38,823 nucleotides of DNA from Flavonifractor sp963557075 (GTDB lineage Bacteria; Bacillota; Clostridia; Oscillospirales; Oscillospiraceae), in contig CAUWDA010000023.1 in assembly GCA_963557075.1 (NCBI GenBank), positions 1-38,823 on the forward strand, given 5' to 3'. The position numbers and the translations under genes are program-made. The notes beneath the pieces are model-generated. The model searched no databases. It saw only the letters and a list, made by a program, of their open reading frames with translations, and was not told where the DNA came from. Below, one piece after another: positions 8,270 to 17,275 of the stretch. Position 1 is the first letter of the stretch; every line of letters starts with the position of its first letter.

Positions 8270-8566
8270 ATGAAAGTTTGGCAGAAAAACCTGATTTTGA
8301 TCCTTCTGGTGGTACTCATCGCCGCCCTGCCCCTGTGGCTGCGGCCCGACGCCGAGTTCGGCGGAGCGGACGGACAGGCCGAGGAGGCCATCATGGAGCT
8401 TAACCCCGACTATGAGCCCTGGTTTGAGCCCATTCTGGAGCCCGCCAGCGGCGAGGTGGAGTCCCTGCTCTTCGCCCTCCAGGCCGCCATTGGCGCGGGT
8501 GTGGTAGGCTTCATTCTGGGCCGCATCACCAAAAAGCCGGACGGGACGGCGGAAGGGACGCATTGA
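8270..8566 (+). CDS. cbiN: cobalt transport protein CbiN
   Basis: CbiN is the small accessory membrane subunit that helps load cobalt into CbiM. The 98-residue protein has two membrane segments, LILILLVVLIAALPLWL near the N-terminus and a C-terminal AAIGAGVVGFILG. Between them lies an acidic extracytoplasmic loop with FGGADGQAEEAI and NPDYEPWFEPI, a typical CbiN pattern. It follows cbiM by 14 nt after GGGAGGGG and is followed at once by cbiQ. Confidence 0.94.
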   Translation: MKVWQKNLILILLVVLIAALPLWLRPDAEFGGADGQAEEAIMELNPDYEPWFEPILEPASGEVESLLFALQAAIGAGVVGFILGRITKKPDGTAEGTH

Positions 8567-8568
8567 CT

Positions 8569-9348
8569 ATGGGCACAGACCGCTATGCCTATCAGTCCCG
8601 CCTGCGGCGGGTGTCCCCCATGCCCAAGCTGCTGCTGGCGGCTGTGACGCTGGCGATGTGTCTGTGCGCGGACAGTATCGCGGTGGGGCTGTTTACCCTG
8701 CTGCTGATGGGGGTGCTCATCACTGCCCTGGGGGGTCTGCCCCCCAGGGTGTACCTCCATTTTCTCAAGGTGCCTCTGGCCTTTCTTGTCATCGGCTGCG
8801 TCACCATTGTGGCCGGCAGCTATCCGGCCGGTACTGAGATGGTGGCCGCCCTGCCGGTGGGGGACCGGCTGTGGGGCTTTACGGCGGAGAGCCTGCTGCT
8901 GGGCGGGCGGATCTTCTGCAAGGCGATGGGGGCCATCGGGTGTATGTACTTTCTGGCCCTCAATACCCCGGTCACCGACCTGACCATGGCTCTGAGGCGG
9001 CTCCATGTTCCGGCGCTGCTGGTGGAGCTGATGGAGCTGATCTACCGCTTCATCTTCGTGCTGGCGGAGACGGCGTCCAACATCCGCACGGCCCAGGATT
9101 CCCGGCTGGGGTATCAGGGCCTGCGCCGCTCGCTGTCCTCCCTGGGGATGCTGGCCTCCATGGTCTTTCTCCGGGCCTGGCGGAAGGCGGACCACATCTA
9201 TACCGCCCTGGAGTCCCGGGGCTATACCGGCAGCCTCACCACCCTGACCGACTCCTACCGGCCGGGGCGGGGGCTGCTCCCCCTCGCCGCCCTGGCGGTG
9301 GTGGGGCAGATCGCTATCTGGTTTGCGGAAGGGAGGCTGCTGCCGTGA
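8569..9348 (+). CDS. cbiQ: energy-coupling factor transmembrane protein CbiQ
   Basis: CbiQ is the T-component that links the CbiO ATPase to CbiM in the cobalt importer. The 259-residue protein has multiple membrane segments, and a C-terminal coupling-helix region containing AWRKADHIYTALESRGYTG matches the Ala-Arg-Gly coupling motifs of the family. ATG 8569 is preferred; a TTG at 8563 overlapping the cbiN stop is possible with the same GGAAGGG site (8551-8557). The stop overlaps the GTG start of cbiO. Confidence 0.93.
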   Translation: MGTDRYAYQSRLRRVSPMPKLLLAAVTLAMCLCADSIAVGLFTLLLMGVLITALGGLPPRVYLHFLKVPLAFLVIGCVTIVAGSYPAGTEMVAALPVGDRLWGFTAESLLLGGRIFCKAMGAIGCMYFLALNTPVTDLTMALRRLHVPALLVELMELIYRFIFVLAETASNIRTAQDSRLGYQGLRRSLSSLGMLASMVFLRAWRKADHIYTALESRGYTGSLTTLTDSYRPGRGLLPLAALAVVGQIAIWFAEGRLLP

Positions 9349-10193
9349 AAGCCATTCAGGCAGAAGAGCTGTGTTACACCTATGAGGACGGCACCGTGGC
9401 CCTGGATCACATCAGCTTTGCCGCCGAGAAGGGCAGGGTCACCGGTATCCTGGGGGCCAACGGCGCGGGCAAGTCCACCCTGTTCCTCAGCCTCAACGGA
9501 GTGCTCACCCCTCAGAGCGGCAGTGTGCTGCTGGGGGAGCAGCCGGTGCGCTATGACAAAAAGGGCCTGCTGGAGCTGCGCCGCCGGGTGGGCATCGTGT
9601 TCCAGGACCCGGATGACCAGCTGTTCTCCGCCGATGTATACCGGGACGTATCCTTCGGCGGCGTGAACCTGGGGCTGCCCGACGAGGAGGTCCGCCGCCG
9701 GGTGGAGGGGGCGCTGGAGCGTACCGGCGTCTCCCACCTGCGGGACAAGCCCACTCACGCCCTGTCTTACGGGCAGAAAAAGCGGGTGGCCATCGCCGGG
9801 GTACTGGTGATGAAGCCGGAGGTGCTCATCCTGGACGAGCCCACCGCCGGACTGGATCCCCAGGGGGTGAGCGACATTATGAAGCTGCTCACCCGTCTGC
9901 GGGACGAGCTGGGCATGACGGTGCTGCTGGCCACCCATGATATGGATATCGTGCCCCTGTACTGTGACTACACCTATCTGCTGGGCGGCGGCAAGGTCCT
10001 GATGGAGGGGACTCCGGAGGAGCTTTTTGCCGACCCGGCGGCCCTGCGGGCCAACCATCTCCGTCTGCCCCGTATCGCCCACCTGATGGAGGTGCTGCGG
10101 GATGTGGACGGATTGGATACAGACCGCTCCGCCGCCACCATCGGGGCGGCCCGGCGGGAGATCCTGCGCATGCTGAAGGAGGAAAGACCATGA
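9345..10193 (+). CDS. cbiO: energy-coupling factor ATP-binding protein CbiO
   Basis: CbiO hydrolyses ATP to drive cobalt uptake by CbiMNQ. The 282-residue protein shows Walker A GANGAGKST, Q-loop VFQDPDDQLFS, signature LSYGQKKRVAIAG (an LSGGQ variant usual in ECF ATPases), Walker B VLILDEPTAGLDP, and switch His in LLATHDMDIV. The start is GTG at 9345, supported by GGGAGG (9331-9336) and the 4-nt overlap with cbiQ. The stop overlaps cbiL by 4 nt. Confidence 0.95.
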   Translation: MKAIQAEELCYTYEDGTVALDHISFAAEKGRVTGILGANGAGKSTLFLSLNGVLTPQSGSVLLGEQPVRYDKKGLLELRRRVGIVFQDPDDQLFSADVYRDVSFGGVNLGLPDEEVRRRVEGALERTGVSHLRDKPTHALSYGQKKRVAIAGVLVMKPEVLILDEPTAGLDPQGVSDIMKLLTRLRDELGMTVLLATHDMDIVPLYCDYTYLLGGGKVLMEGTPEELFADPAALRANHLRLPRIAHLMEVLRDVDGLDTDRSAATIGAARREILRMLKEERP

Positions 10194-10882
10194 GAGGAAT
10201 GCTGTACGGCGTGGGGGTCGGACCCGGGGACCCCGAGCTGATCACCAAAAAGGCGGAGCGTATCATCCGTCAGGCGGCGGTGCTGGCCGTGCCCGACGCG
10301 GGCCGGGGAGAAAAAACTGCCCTGAACATCGTGGGCGAGCTGGCTCAGGACAAGGAGCTGCTCAACTGTGCCGCCCCCATGGTGCGGGACCAGGCCGCTC
10401 TGGAGGCCGCCTATGAGCGCAACGCCGATCTGGTGTGCGCCGCCCTGGACCAGGGCAAAGACGTGGCCTTCATCACCCTGGGGGACCCCACGGTGTATTC
10501 CACCTACATCTATCTCCACAAGAAGGTGATCGCCCGGGGGTATGACGCTGAGATCATCCCCGGCGTCACCTCCTTCTGTGCGGCGGCGGCCAAGCTGAAC
10601 CTGTCCCTGTGTGAGAAGAGCGAGCGGCTGCTCATTGTCCCCGCCTCCCACAAGGATGTGACCGACTGCCTGGATCTGGATGCCAACCTGGTGTTCATGA
10701 AGGCGGGCAGGGAGATCGGCGCCCTGAAGGATACGCTGGCGGCCCATGGACTGCTGGATAATGCTTCCCTGGTGGCCAACTGCGGCATGGAGGGGGAGCT
10801 GATCTGTCCCCATTTCGCCGACCTGGAGGAGGGTAGCGGCTACTTCTCGGTGGTGCTGGTGAAAAAGGGGGAACAGGCGTGA
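10190..10882 (+). CDS. cbiL: cobalt-precorrin-2 C(20)-methyltransferase
   Basis: CbiL adds an S-adenosylmethionine-derived methyl to C-20 of cobalt-factor II/cobalt-precorrin-2, the first corrin-ring methylation. The 230-residue protein begins MLYGVGVGPGDPELITKKA, the glycine-rich SAM-binding loop of precorrin methyltransferases. It also has ITLGDPTVYSTY and IIPGVTSFCAAAAKLN, typical of CbiL. Its placement after cbiO, apart from the other corrin enzymes, puts it under the riboswitch together with cobalt uptake. ATG at 10190 follows AAGGAGGAA. Confidence 0.94.
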   Translation: MRGMLYGVGVGPGDPELITKKAERIIRQAAVLAVPDAGRGEKTALNIVGELAQDKELLNCAAPMVRDQAALEAAYERNADLVCAALDQGKDVAFITLGDPTVYSTYIYLHKKVIARGYDAEIIPGVTSFCAAAAKLNLSLCEKSERLLIVPASHKDVTDCLDLDANLVFMKAGREIGALKDTLAAHGLLDNASLVANCGMEGELICPHFADLEEGSGYFSVVLVKKGEQA

Positions 10883-12525
10883 ATCTGGTCATGACCGGCC
10901 TGGACTGGCGCAAGGCCCCCATCGACCTGCGGGAGACGCTGTCCTTTACCCGGAACCAGGTCATAGGGCTGGACCGCCGCATCCGGGACCGGGATGGGGT
11001 GGAGGGCTGCGTACTGCTGTCCACCTGCAACCGTACGGAGCTCTACCTGTCCTGCGGCGCGGGGCCCCTCCCCGATCCGGGGCGGCTGCTGTGCGCCGCC
11101 GCCGGGGTGGACTACGCCCCCTTTGCCGCTGCTTTTGTTACCCGAACAGGGGAGGGGGCGGCCCGCCACCTGATGGAAGTGGCCGGCGGGCTGCGCTCCC
11201 AGATCTGGGGGGAGGATCAGATCGTCACCCAGGTGAAGGGGGCGGTGGAGACCGCCCGGGAGGCGGAAACGACGGACGGCGTGCTGGAGACCCTGTTCCG
11301 GGACGCCGCCGCCGCCGGGAAGGAGATCAAGACCAGGGTGCGCTTTGTGGGGGTGCCCCGGTCGGCGGCCCGGTCGGCGGTGGAGCGGCTCTCCGACGTG
11401 TTGGGACCGCTGACGGACCGGAAGGCGCTGGTCATCGGCAACGGGGAGATGGGCCGTCTGGCCGCCGAACTGCTCCATGCCGCCGGGTGCGCCGTCACCA
11501 TCACCCTGCGCAGCTACCGCCATGGGGAGACTGTGGTGCCCGCCGGATGTGCCGTCACCCCCTATGAGGAGCGCTACCAGGCCATGGAGGGCATGGACCT
11601 GGTGCTCTCCGCCACCACCAGCCCCCACTACACCGTGACGGCCTGGGAGCTGGCCGAGCTGGCGCACCCGCCCAAGGTGCTGGCCGATCTGGCCATCCCA
11701 CGGGATATCGAGCCGGCGGTGGGTGGACTGCCCGGCTTCACCCTCTACAATGTGGATGACCTGGGGGTGGAGACCAGCCGGGAAATTCCGCCGGAGGCGG
11801 CAGGTATTGTGGAAAAGTATCTGGATCGGCTGTGGCAGTGGGAAAACTACCGCTCCTGTCTGCCCGGACTGGAGCGGGTGAAGCAGGCGGTGGCCGCGCG
11901 GGTGCTGTCCACCGACCTGGAGGGCCCGGAATCCCAGGCTCTGGTGGAACTGGCGGTGAGCCGGGCGGTGGATCTGCTGTCCGGCGGGCTGAAAGAAAAT
12001 CTGACCCCGGAGGACCTGGAGCGGTGTGCCGCCAAGATCGAAGTCCACACCGCCGCCCGGCCCAAATGGACCCTGCCCCAGGAAAAGCACTTCCGTTTTC
12101 CACTTTTTATCGACCTGATGGGGAAAACTGCGGTGGTCATCGGCGGTGGTCAGGTGGCCTGCCGCCGGGCGGAGGTGCTCTCCCGCTTTGGGGCGGAGGT
12201 CACCATTATCGCCCCCAGGTGCAGGCCTGTGGATGGGGCCGTCCGGTGGATGGAGCGGCCCTACGCCCCCGGCGACCTGGCTGGGGCCGCCCTGGCGGTG
12301 GCAGCCACCGACGACAGGGCAGTCAACCGGGCGGTGGGGGAGGAGGCCCGAGCGCTGGGGATCCCGGTGAGCGTAGCCGACGCCCCGGAGGAGTGTACCT
12401 TCTTTTTCCCCGCCATCTGTACCGGGGATAACATTGTAGCCGGGGTGGCCGGGCGGGGAGATGACCACGCCCGCACCGCCCGGGCCGCCAAGGCCATCCG
12501 GGCCGTACTGGAGGGATTGGAATGA
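10879..12525 (+). CDS. hemA: fused glutamyl-tRNA reductase / precorrin-2 dehydrogenase (HemA-SirC)
   Basis: The 548-residue protein joins two enzymes of one route. Residues 1 to about 400 are glutamyl-tRNA reductase: MTGLDWRKAPIDLRE, catalytic Cys50 in LLSTCNRTELY, GEDQIVTQVKGA, an NADPH-binding ALVIGNGEMGRLAAELL, and a helical dimer region. From about residue 404, FPLFIDLMGKTAVVIGGGQ begins a SirC/Met8-type NAD-dependent precorrin-2 dehydrogenase, with PEECTFFFPA near its end. It thus makes glutamate-1-semialdehyde and, later, sirohydrochlorin for CbiK. The start is GTG 10879 overlapping the cbiL stop. No separate chelatase domain is evident. Confidence 0.93.
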   Translation: MNLVMTGLDWRKAPIDLRETLSFTRNQVIGLDRRIRDRDGVEGCVLLSTCNRTELYLSCGAGPLPDPGRLLCAAAGVDYAPFAAAFVTRTGEGAARHLMEVAGGLRSQIWGEDQIVTQVKGAVETAREAETTDGVLETLFRDAAAAGKEIKTRVRFVGVPRSAARSAVERLSDVLGPLTDRKALVIGNGEMGRLAAELLHAAGCAVTITLRSYRHGETVVPAGCAVTPYEERYQAMEGMDLVLSATTSPHYTVTAWELAELAHPPKVLADLAIPRDIEPAVGGLPGFTLYNVDDLGVETSREIPPEAAGIVEKYLDRLWQWENYRSCLPGLERVKQAVAARVLSTDLEGPESQALVELAVSRAVDLLSGGLKENLTPEDLERCAAKIEVHTAARPKWTLPQEKHFRFPLFIDLMGKTAVVIGGGQVACRRAEVLSRFGAEVTIIAPRCRPVDGAVRWMERPYAPGDLAGAALAVAATDDRAVNRAVGEEARALGIPVSVADAPEECTFFFPAICTGDNIVAGVAGRGDDHARTARAAKAIRAVLEGLE

Positions 12526-13412
12526 AGACCATACGGGTGGGCAGCCGGGAGAGCAAGCTGGCTGTCATTCAGTCGGAACTGGTGATGGATGCCATAAAGG
12601 CCATTCACCCGGAGATCACGCTGGAACTGGTGACCATGAAGACCACCGGCGACAAGATTTTGGACCGCACGCTGGATAAGATCGGGGGCAAGGGCCTCTT
12701 TGTAAAGGAACTGGACGCCGCGCTGCTGGATGGGCGGGTGGACCTGACGGTGCACAGCTGCAAGGATCTGCCCATGGAGGAGGACCCGGCCATCCCCCTG
12801 GCGGGCTTCTCCAGGCGGGAGGACCCCCGGGACGTGCTGGTGCTCCCGGAGGGCGTTGCCGGGCTGGACCCCGCCAAGCCCATCGGCTGCGCCTCCGCCC
12901 GGCGGACGGTGCAGCTGAAGGCCCTGTTTCCCCACATGGAAGTGGCTCCGGTGCGGGGCAATGTGCTGACCCGGCTGCGCAAGCTGGACGAGGGCCAGTA
13001 TTCCGCCCTGGTGCTGGCCGCCGCCGGTCTGAAACGGCTGGGGCTGGAGGGGCGTATCAACCGGTATTTTACCGTGGAGGAGATGATCCCGGCGGCGGGG
13101 CAGGGCATTCTGGCCCTCCAGACCCGGGCAGGGGAGGACCTGAGCTGCCTTGCCGGCGTGGTGGACGAGGCGGGCGCCCTGTGCGCCCGGGCCGAGCGGG
13201 CCTTTGTCCGCAGGCTGGACGGGGGCTGTTCCTCCCCCATTGCCGCCCACGCCGTGCTGGATGGGGATACCATCACCCTCACCGGTCTTTATGTAGACGG
13301 GACCGGGCAGGCGTTCCGGGACAGGATCTCCGGACCGAAGGAACAGGGGACTGCGCTGGCGGAGCAGCTGGCCGATTCCATGAAGGAGGGAAGCCCATGC
13401 CTGGTAAAGTGA
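12522..13412 (+). CDS. hemC: hydroxymethylbilane synthase (porphobilinogen deaminase)
   Basis: HemC polymerises four porphobilinogens into hydroxymethylbilane. The 296-residue protein has KTIRVGSRESKLAVIQSE at the N-terminus, an active-site GGKGLFVKELDAALL, DLTVHSCKDLPM, ASARRTVQLKA, and the dipyrromethane-cofactor Cys in RRLDGGCSSPIA (about residue 232). The start overlaps the hemA-sirC stop (ATGA). The 3' end overlaps cobA-hemD by 16 nt. Confidence 0.96.
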   Translation: MKTIRVGSRESKLAVIQSELVMDAIKAIHPEITLELVTMKTTGDKILDRTLDKIGGKGLFVKELDAALLDGRVDLTVHSCKDLPMEEDPAIPLAGFSRREDPRDVLVLPEGVAGLDPAKPIGCASARRTVQLKALFPHMEVAPVRGNVLTRLRKLDEGQYSALVLAAAGLKRLGLEGRINRYFTVEEMIPAAGQGILALQTRAGEDLSCLAGVVDEAGALCARAERAFVRRLDGGCSSPIAAHAVLDGDTITLTGLYVDGTGQAFRDRISGPKEQGTALAEQLADSMKEGSPCLVK

Positions 13413-14881
13413 CATTGGTGGGGGCGGGCCCGGGGGATCCCGGCCTGCTGACCCGGAAGGGGCTGGAGGCCCTCCAGAAGGCGGAGGTGGTGGTGTATGA
13501 CCGGCTGGTCAGTCCCGCCATCCTGGCCATGATGCCCGAGAAGGCCGAGCACATCGACGTGGGCAAGCAGGCTTCCCGCCACCCGGTGCCCCAGGACCAG
13601 ATCAATCAGATCCTGCTGGACAAGGCTCTGGAGGGGAAGAACGTGGTGCGCCTCAAGGGGGGAGACCCCTTCCTCTTCGGCCGGGGGGGCGAGGAGCTGG
13701 AGCTGCTGGCCCAGCACGGCGTCTCCTTTGAGGAGGTGCCCGGCATCACCTCCGCCATTGCTGCTCCCGCCTACGGGGGGATCCCGGTGACCCACCGGGA
13801 CTGCTGTTCCTCCCTCCACATCGTCACCGGCCACCAGCGGGCGGGCAAGGAGCTGGACATCGACTTTGAGGCCCTGGTCCGCACCAGGGGCACCCTGGTC
13901 TTTTTGATGGGCGTGTCTGCCCTGCCCCAGATCTGCCGGGGCCTGCTGGACGCGGGTATGGAGCCCGATATGCCCGCCGCCGTGGTGGAGCGGGGCACCA
14001 CCCCCGCCCAGCGGCGCATTTCCGCCACCCTGGGTACCCTGCCTCAGACGGCAGAGAAGGCCGGGGTGGAGAGTCCCGCCGTCATCGTGGTGGGCAAGGT
14101 GTGCGCTCTGGCGGAGGACTTCGACTGGTTTGATAAGCTGCCCCTGAAGGGACGGCGAGTGGTGGTCACCCGGCCCAGGGAGCGGGCGGGCACCCTGTCC
14201 GCCCGGCTGCGCGCCCTGGGGGCCGACGTGTGGGAGTATCCCTGCATCGCCACGATCCCCCTGGACCCCTGTCCCGCGGTGGACGGGGCTATGGAGCGGC
14301 TTTGTGACTATGAGTGGCTGGCCCTTACCAGCCCCGCCGGAGTGGACGCCCTGTGGCGGTGGCTGGAGGGCCACGGTAGGGACGCCCGTGCCCTGGGAGG
14401 CATCAAACTGGCGGCCATCGGCCCCGGTACGGCCCGTGCCCTGTCCGCCCACGGTCTGCGGCCCGATTATGTCCCCGAAGTGTACGACGCCGCCCACCTG
14501 GGGGCGGGGCTGCCCGCCACGGGCAAGGTCCTGGCCCTCCGGGCGGAGGAGGGCTCCCCGGCTTTGACAGAGGAGCTGGCCCGGCGGGGCATTGCCTGCG
14601 ACGACGTGGCCAGCTACCGCACGGTGTATGAAAATCCCCGCTCTCAGGAGCTGCGGGAGGCGGTGGAGGGGACAGAGGGCCTGCTGGTGACCTTTACCTC
14701 TGCCTCTACAGTCAAGGGCTTTGTCTCCTCCGTGGGAGAGGACACCGATTTCTCCCACATGGTGGGCATGTGTATCGGGGCTCAGACCGCCGCTGAGGCG
14801 CAGAAATACGGTATCCCGGTGCGGGTGGCCCGTGAGGCCACCATGGACGCGCTGGTGGAATCAATAACAGAAGGTGTTTGA
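13397..14881 (+). CDS. cobA: fused uroporphyrinogen-III C-methyltransferase / uroporphyrinogen-III synthase (CobA-HemD)
   Basis: The 494-residue protein combines two consecutive steps. Residues 1 to about 245 are SUMT: VTLVGAGPGDPGLLT for SAM binding, VVYDRLV, RLKGGDPFLFGRGGEE, and VPGITSAIAAPAYGGIPVTH. Residues from about 250 (LKGRRVVVTRPRERAG) to the end are HemD-like, with the loosely conserved TSPAGVDAL, IGPGTARAL and LLVTFTSASTV segments. HemD cyclises hydroxymethylbilane to uroporphyrinogen III; SUMT then methylates it twice to precorrin-2. This fusion is well known in Clostridia. ATG 13397 follows GAAGGAGGGA. Confidence 0.95.
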   Translation: MPGKVTLVGAGPGDPGLLTRKGLEALQKAEVVVYDRLVSPAILAMMPEKAEHIDVGKQASRHPVPQDQINQILLDKALEGKNVVRLKGGDPFLFGRGGEELELLAQHGVSFEEVPGITSAIAAPAYGGIPVTHRDCCSSLHIVTGHQRAGKELDIDFEALVRTRGTLVFLMGVSALPQICRGLLDAGMEPDMPAAVVERGTTPAQRRISATLGTLPQTAEKAGVESPAVIVVGKVCALAEDFDWFDKLPLKGRRVVVTRPRERAGTLSARLRALGADVWEYPCIATIPLDPCPAVDGAMERLCDYEWLALTSPAGVDALWRWLEGHGRDARALGGIKLAAIGPGTARALSAHGLRPDYVPEVYDAAHLGAGLPATGKVLALRAEEGSPALTEELARRGIACDDVASYRTVYENPRSQELREAVEGTEGLLVTFTSASTVKGFVSSVGEDTDFSHMVGMCIGAQTAAEAQKYGIPVRVAREATMDALVESITEGV

Positions 14882-14882
14882 T

Positions 14883-15866
14883 ATGGAACTGATCCAACGG
14901 CCCCGCCGTCTGCGGGGCAGCGACGCGGTGCGCCGCCTGTGCCGGGAGACCCGCATGTCCCCCGACAGCCTGATCTACCCCATCTTTGTGGACGAGACCC
15001 TCCAGGGGGTGCGGCCCATCGAGGCCCTGCCCGGCCAGAACCACTACGGTCTGGACAGCGTGTGCCAGGCGGTGGAGGAGTGCCTGGCCAACCGGGTGAC
15101 TCACTGCATCCTCTTCGGCCTGCCCGCCCACAAGGACGCTGTGGGCTCCTCCGCCTGGGATGAGCACGGCGTGGTCCAGCAGGCCATCCGGGCCATCAAG
15201 GCCAAGTACCCCGACTTCTATGTCATCACCGACGTGTGCATGTGCGAGTATACCGACCATGGCCACTGCGGGATCCTGTGCGGCCACGAGGTGGACAACG
15301 ACCAGACCCTGGAGGTGCTGGCCAAGACTGCCCTCAGCCATGTGCAGGCCGGGGCCGACATGGTGGCCCCCTCCGACATGATGGACGGCCGGGTGGCCGC
15401 CATCCGGGCCATTCTGGACGAGCACGGCTACACCGCCACCCCCATCATGGCCTACTCCGCCAAGTACGCCTCCGCCTTTTACGGCCCCTTCCGGGCCGCC
15501 GCGGGCTCCGCCCCCTCCTTTGGGGACCGGAAGGGCTACCAGATGGACCCCCACAACCGGAAGGAGGCACTGAAGGAGTGCGCCCTGGACATGGAGGAGG
15601 GGGCCGATATCCTCATGGTCAAGCCAGCCCTCAGCTACCTGGACGTGATCCGGGAGTGCTCCGACGCCTACGACCTGCCCATGTGCGCCTACTCGGTGTC
15701 CGGCGAGTACGCCATGATCAAGGCTGCCGCCGCCGCGGGCCTTATTGACGAGTACCGCGTTATGTGCGAGGCCGCCTTGTCCGTCTTCCGGGCGGGGGCC
15801 AATATGCTCATTACCTACTACGCAAAGGAACTGGCTCAGGCCATTCAGAAGGGGGATATCGGCTGA
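14883..15866 (+). CDS. hemB: delta-aminolevulinic acid dehydratase (porphobilinogen synthase)
   Basis: HemB condenses two 5-aminolevulinates to porphobilinogen. The 327-residue protein has IYPIFVDETLQGVRPI, a zinc-type cysteine cluster DVCMCEYTDHGHCG (about residues 117-130), and the two active-site lysines in SAKYASAFYGPFR (about 193) and ILMVKPALSYLD (about 247). ATG 14883 is chosen over an in-frame GTG at 14874, since AGAAGGTG (14869-14876) is then correctly spaced. It begins 2 nt after the cobA-hemD stop and ends overlapping hemL by one base. Confidence 0.96.
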   Translation: MELIQRPRRLRGSDAVRRLCRETRMSPDSLIYPIFVDETLQGVRPIEALPGQNHYGLDSVCQAVEECLANRVTHCILFGLPAHKDAVGSSAWDEHGVVQQAIRAIKAKYPDFYVITDVCMCEYTDHGHCGILCGHEVDNDQTLEVLAKTALSHVQAGADMVAPSDMMDGRVAAIRAILDEHGYTATPIMAYSAKYASAFYGPFRAAAGSAPSFGDRKGYQMDPHNRKEALKECALDMEEGADILMVKPALSYLDVIRECSDAYDLPMCAYSVSGEYAMIKAAAAAGLIDEYRVMCEAALSVFRAGANMLITYYAKELAQAIQKGDIG

Positions 15867-17146
15867 TGGGACGCTCGGAAGAACTGTTTGAGCAGGCGGT
15901 GAAGGTGCTGCCCGGCGGGGTCAATTCCCCGGTGCGTGCCTACCGGGCGGTGGGCATGGCCCCCCGCTTTATCACCCGGGCCGACGGCCCCTTCATCTGG
16001 GACGAGGACGGCCGGAAGTATATCGACTATGTGTGCTCCTGGGGACCCATGATCCTGGGCCACAACCACCCGGTCATCCGGGAGGCGGTGGAGAGGGCCG
16101 TCAGGGACGGCCTGTCCTTCGGCGCTCCCACCCGCCGGGAGGTGGAGATCGCCCAGCTGATGATCGACCTGGTGCCCAACATCGAGATGGTGCGTATGGT
16201 CAACTCGGGCACGGAGGCGGTCATGTCCGCCGTCCGTCTGGCCCGGGGGGCCACCGGCCGGGACAAGATCATCAAGTTTGAGGGCTGCTACCACGGCCAC
16301 TCCGACTGCCTGCTGGTGAACGCCGGCTCCTCCGCCCTGGCGGGGGGCCATCCCTCCTCCGCCGGTGTGCCCGAGGACATCGTGAAGCACACCCTCACCG
16401 CCCAGTTCAACGACCTCTCCTCCGTGGAGGAGCTGCTGGACGCCTGGCCCGGCCAGGTGGCCTGCATCATCGTGGAGCCGGTGGCCGCCAACATGGGCGT
16501 GGTGGGTCCCGCCCCCGGCTTCCTGGAGGGCCTGCGGAAGCTGTGCGACAAGAGCGGCGCCCTGCTCATCTTCGACGAGGTCATCACCGGCTTCCGGCTG
16601 GCTCTGGGCGGCGCTCAGGAGTATTTCGGCGTGAAAGCCGACCTCGTTACCTTCGGCAAGATCATCGGCGGCGGCATGCCGGTGGGGGCCTACTGCGGCA
16701 GCCGCGCCCTCATGGAGCAGGTGGCCCCCTGCGGCCCGGTGTACCAGGCGGGCACCCTCAGCGGCAACCCGGTGGCCATGGCCGCCGGTCTGGCCCAGCT
16801 CAACTACCTGAAGGACCATCCGGAGGTCTATACCGACATCGCTGCCAAGGGCGAGAAGCTGGCGGCAGGCCTGCGGGAGACCATCGCCAGGACCGGCGCG
16901 CCGGTGGTGGTCAACCAGATCGGCTCCCTGCTGGCCCCCTTCTTCACCCCCACCGCAGTGTCCACTTTCGTGGACGCCAAGGGCAGCGACGTGGGTAAGT
17001 ACGCCCGCTACTTCCAGGGTATGCTGGAGCGTGGCGTGGCCCTGGCCCCTGCCCAGTTCGAGGCCATGTTTGTCTCCGCCGCCCACGGGGAGGCGGAGCT
17101 GGCCGCCACCCTGGAGGCCGCGGAGGAAGTGCTTCGCACCCTGTAG
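15866..17146 (+). CDS. hemL: glutamate-1-semialdehyde 2,1-aminomutase
   Basis: HemL converts glutamate-1-semialdehyde, the product of the HemA domain, into 5-aminolevulinate, completing the C5 pathway. The 426-residue PLP enzyme has LPGGVNSPVRAYRAVG, MVNSGTEAVMSAVRLAR, KFEGCYHGHSDCLLV, FDEVITGFRLALGGAQ, and the Schiff-base lysine in TFGKIIGGGMPVGA (Lys265). The ATG overlaps the hemB stop. It is the last gene of the tetrapyrrole chain. No clear terminator was seen in the 50 nt after its stop, so some read-through towards hpf is possible. Confidence 0.96.
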   Translation: MGRSEELFEQAVKVLPGGVNSPVRAYRAVGMAPRFITRADGPFIWDEDGRKYIDYVCSWGPMILGHNHPVIREAVERAVRDGLSFGAPTRREVEIAQLMIDLVPNIEMVRMVNSGTEAVMSAVRLARGATGRDKIIKFEGCYHGHSDCLLVNAGSSALAGGHPSSAGVPEDIVKHTLTAQFNDLSSVEELLDAWPGQVACIIVEPVAANMGVVGPAPGFLEGLRKLCDKSGALLIFDEVITGFRLALGGAQEYFGVKADLVTFGKIIGGGMPVGAYCGSRALMEQVAPCGPVYQAGTLSGNPVAMAAGLAQLNYLKDHPEVYTDIAAKGEKLAAGLRETIARTGAPVVVNQIGSLLAPFFTPTAVSTFVDAKGSDVGKYARYFQGMLERGVALAPAQFEAMFVSAAHGEAELAATLEAAEEVLRTL

Positions 17147-17198
17147 CAGGCGGAACAAACGGGGTGGGCAAAATTCACAAAAATTTTTGAAATATGGT

Positions 17199-17227
17199 GT
17201 GACAATCTGCGTACGGCGTGGTATAAT
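17199..17227 (+). promoter_or_regulatory. sigma-A promoter of hpf
   Basis: GTGACA (17199-17204) and TATAAT (17222-17227) are separated by 17 bp, and TGG precedes the -10 (extended -10). It would start transcription near 17234, about 60 nt ahead of the hpf start. Confidence 0.8.
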
Positions 17228-17238
17228 CAAAGCAGGGA

Positions 17239-17275
17239 ACCGGTCCTGACCGGTGACCAATCCCTCCTCGGAGGG
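17239..17275 (+). promoter_or_regulatory. two hairpins in the hpf leader
   Basis: ACCGGTC/GACCGGT (17239-17245, 17248-17254) and CCCTCC/GGAGGG (17262-17267, 17270-17275) are perfect inverted repeats with minimal loops directly ahead of the ribosome site. CTCCT (17264-17268) can instead pair with AGGAG (17280-17284), the hpf ribosome site. Alternative folds could therefore tune translation; this is inference. Confidence 0.5.
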
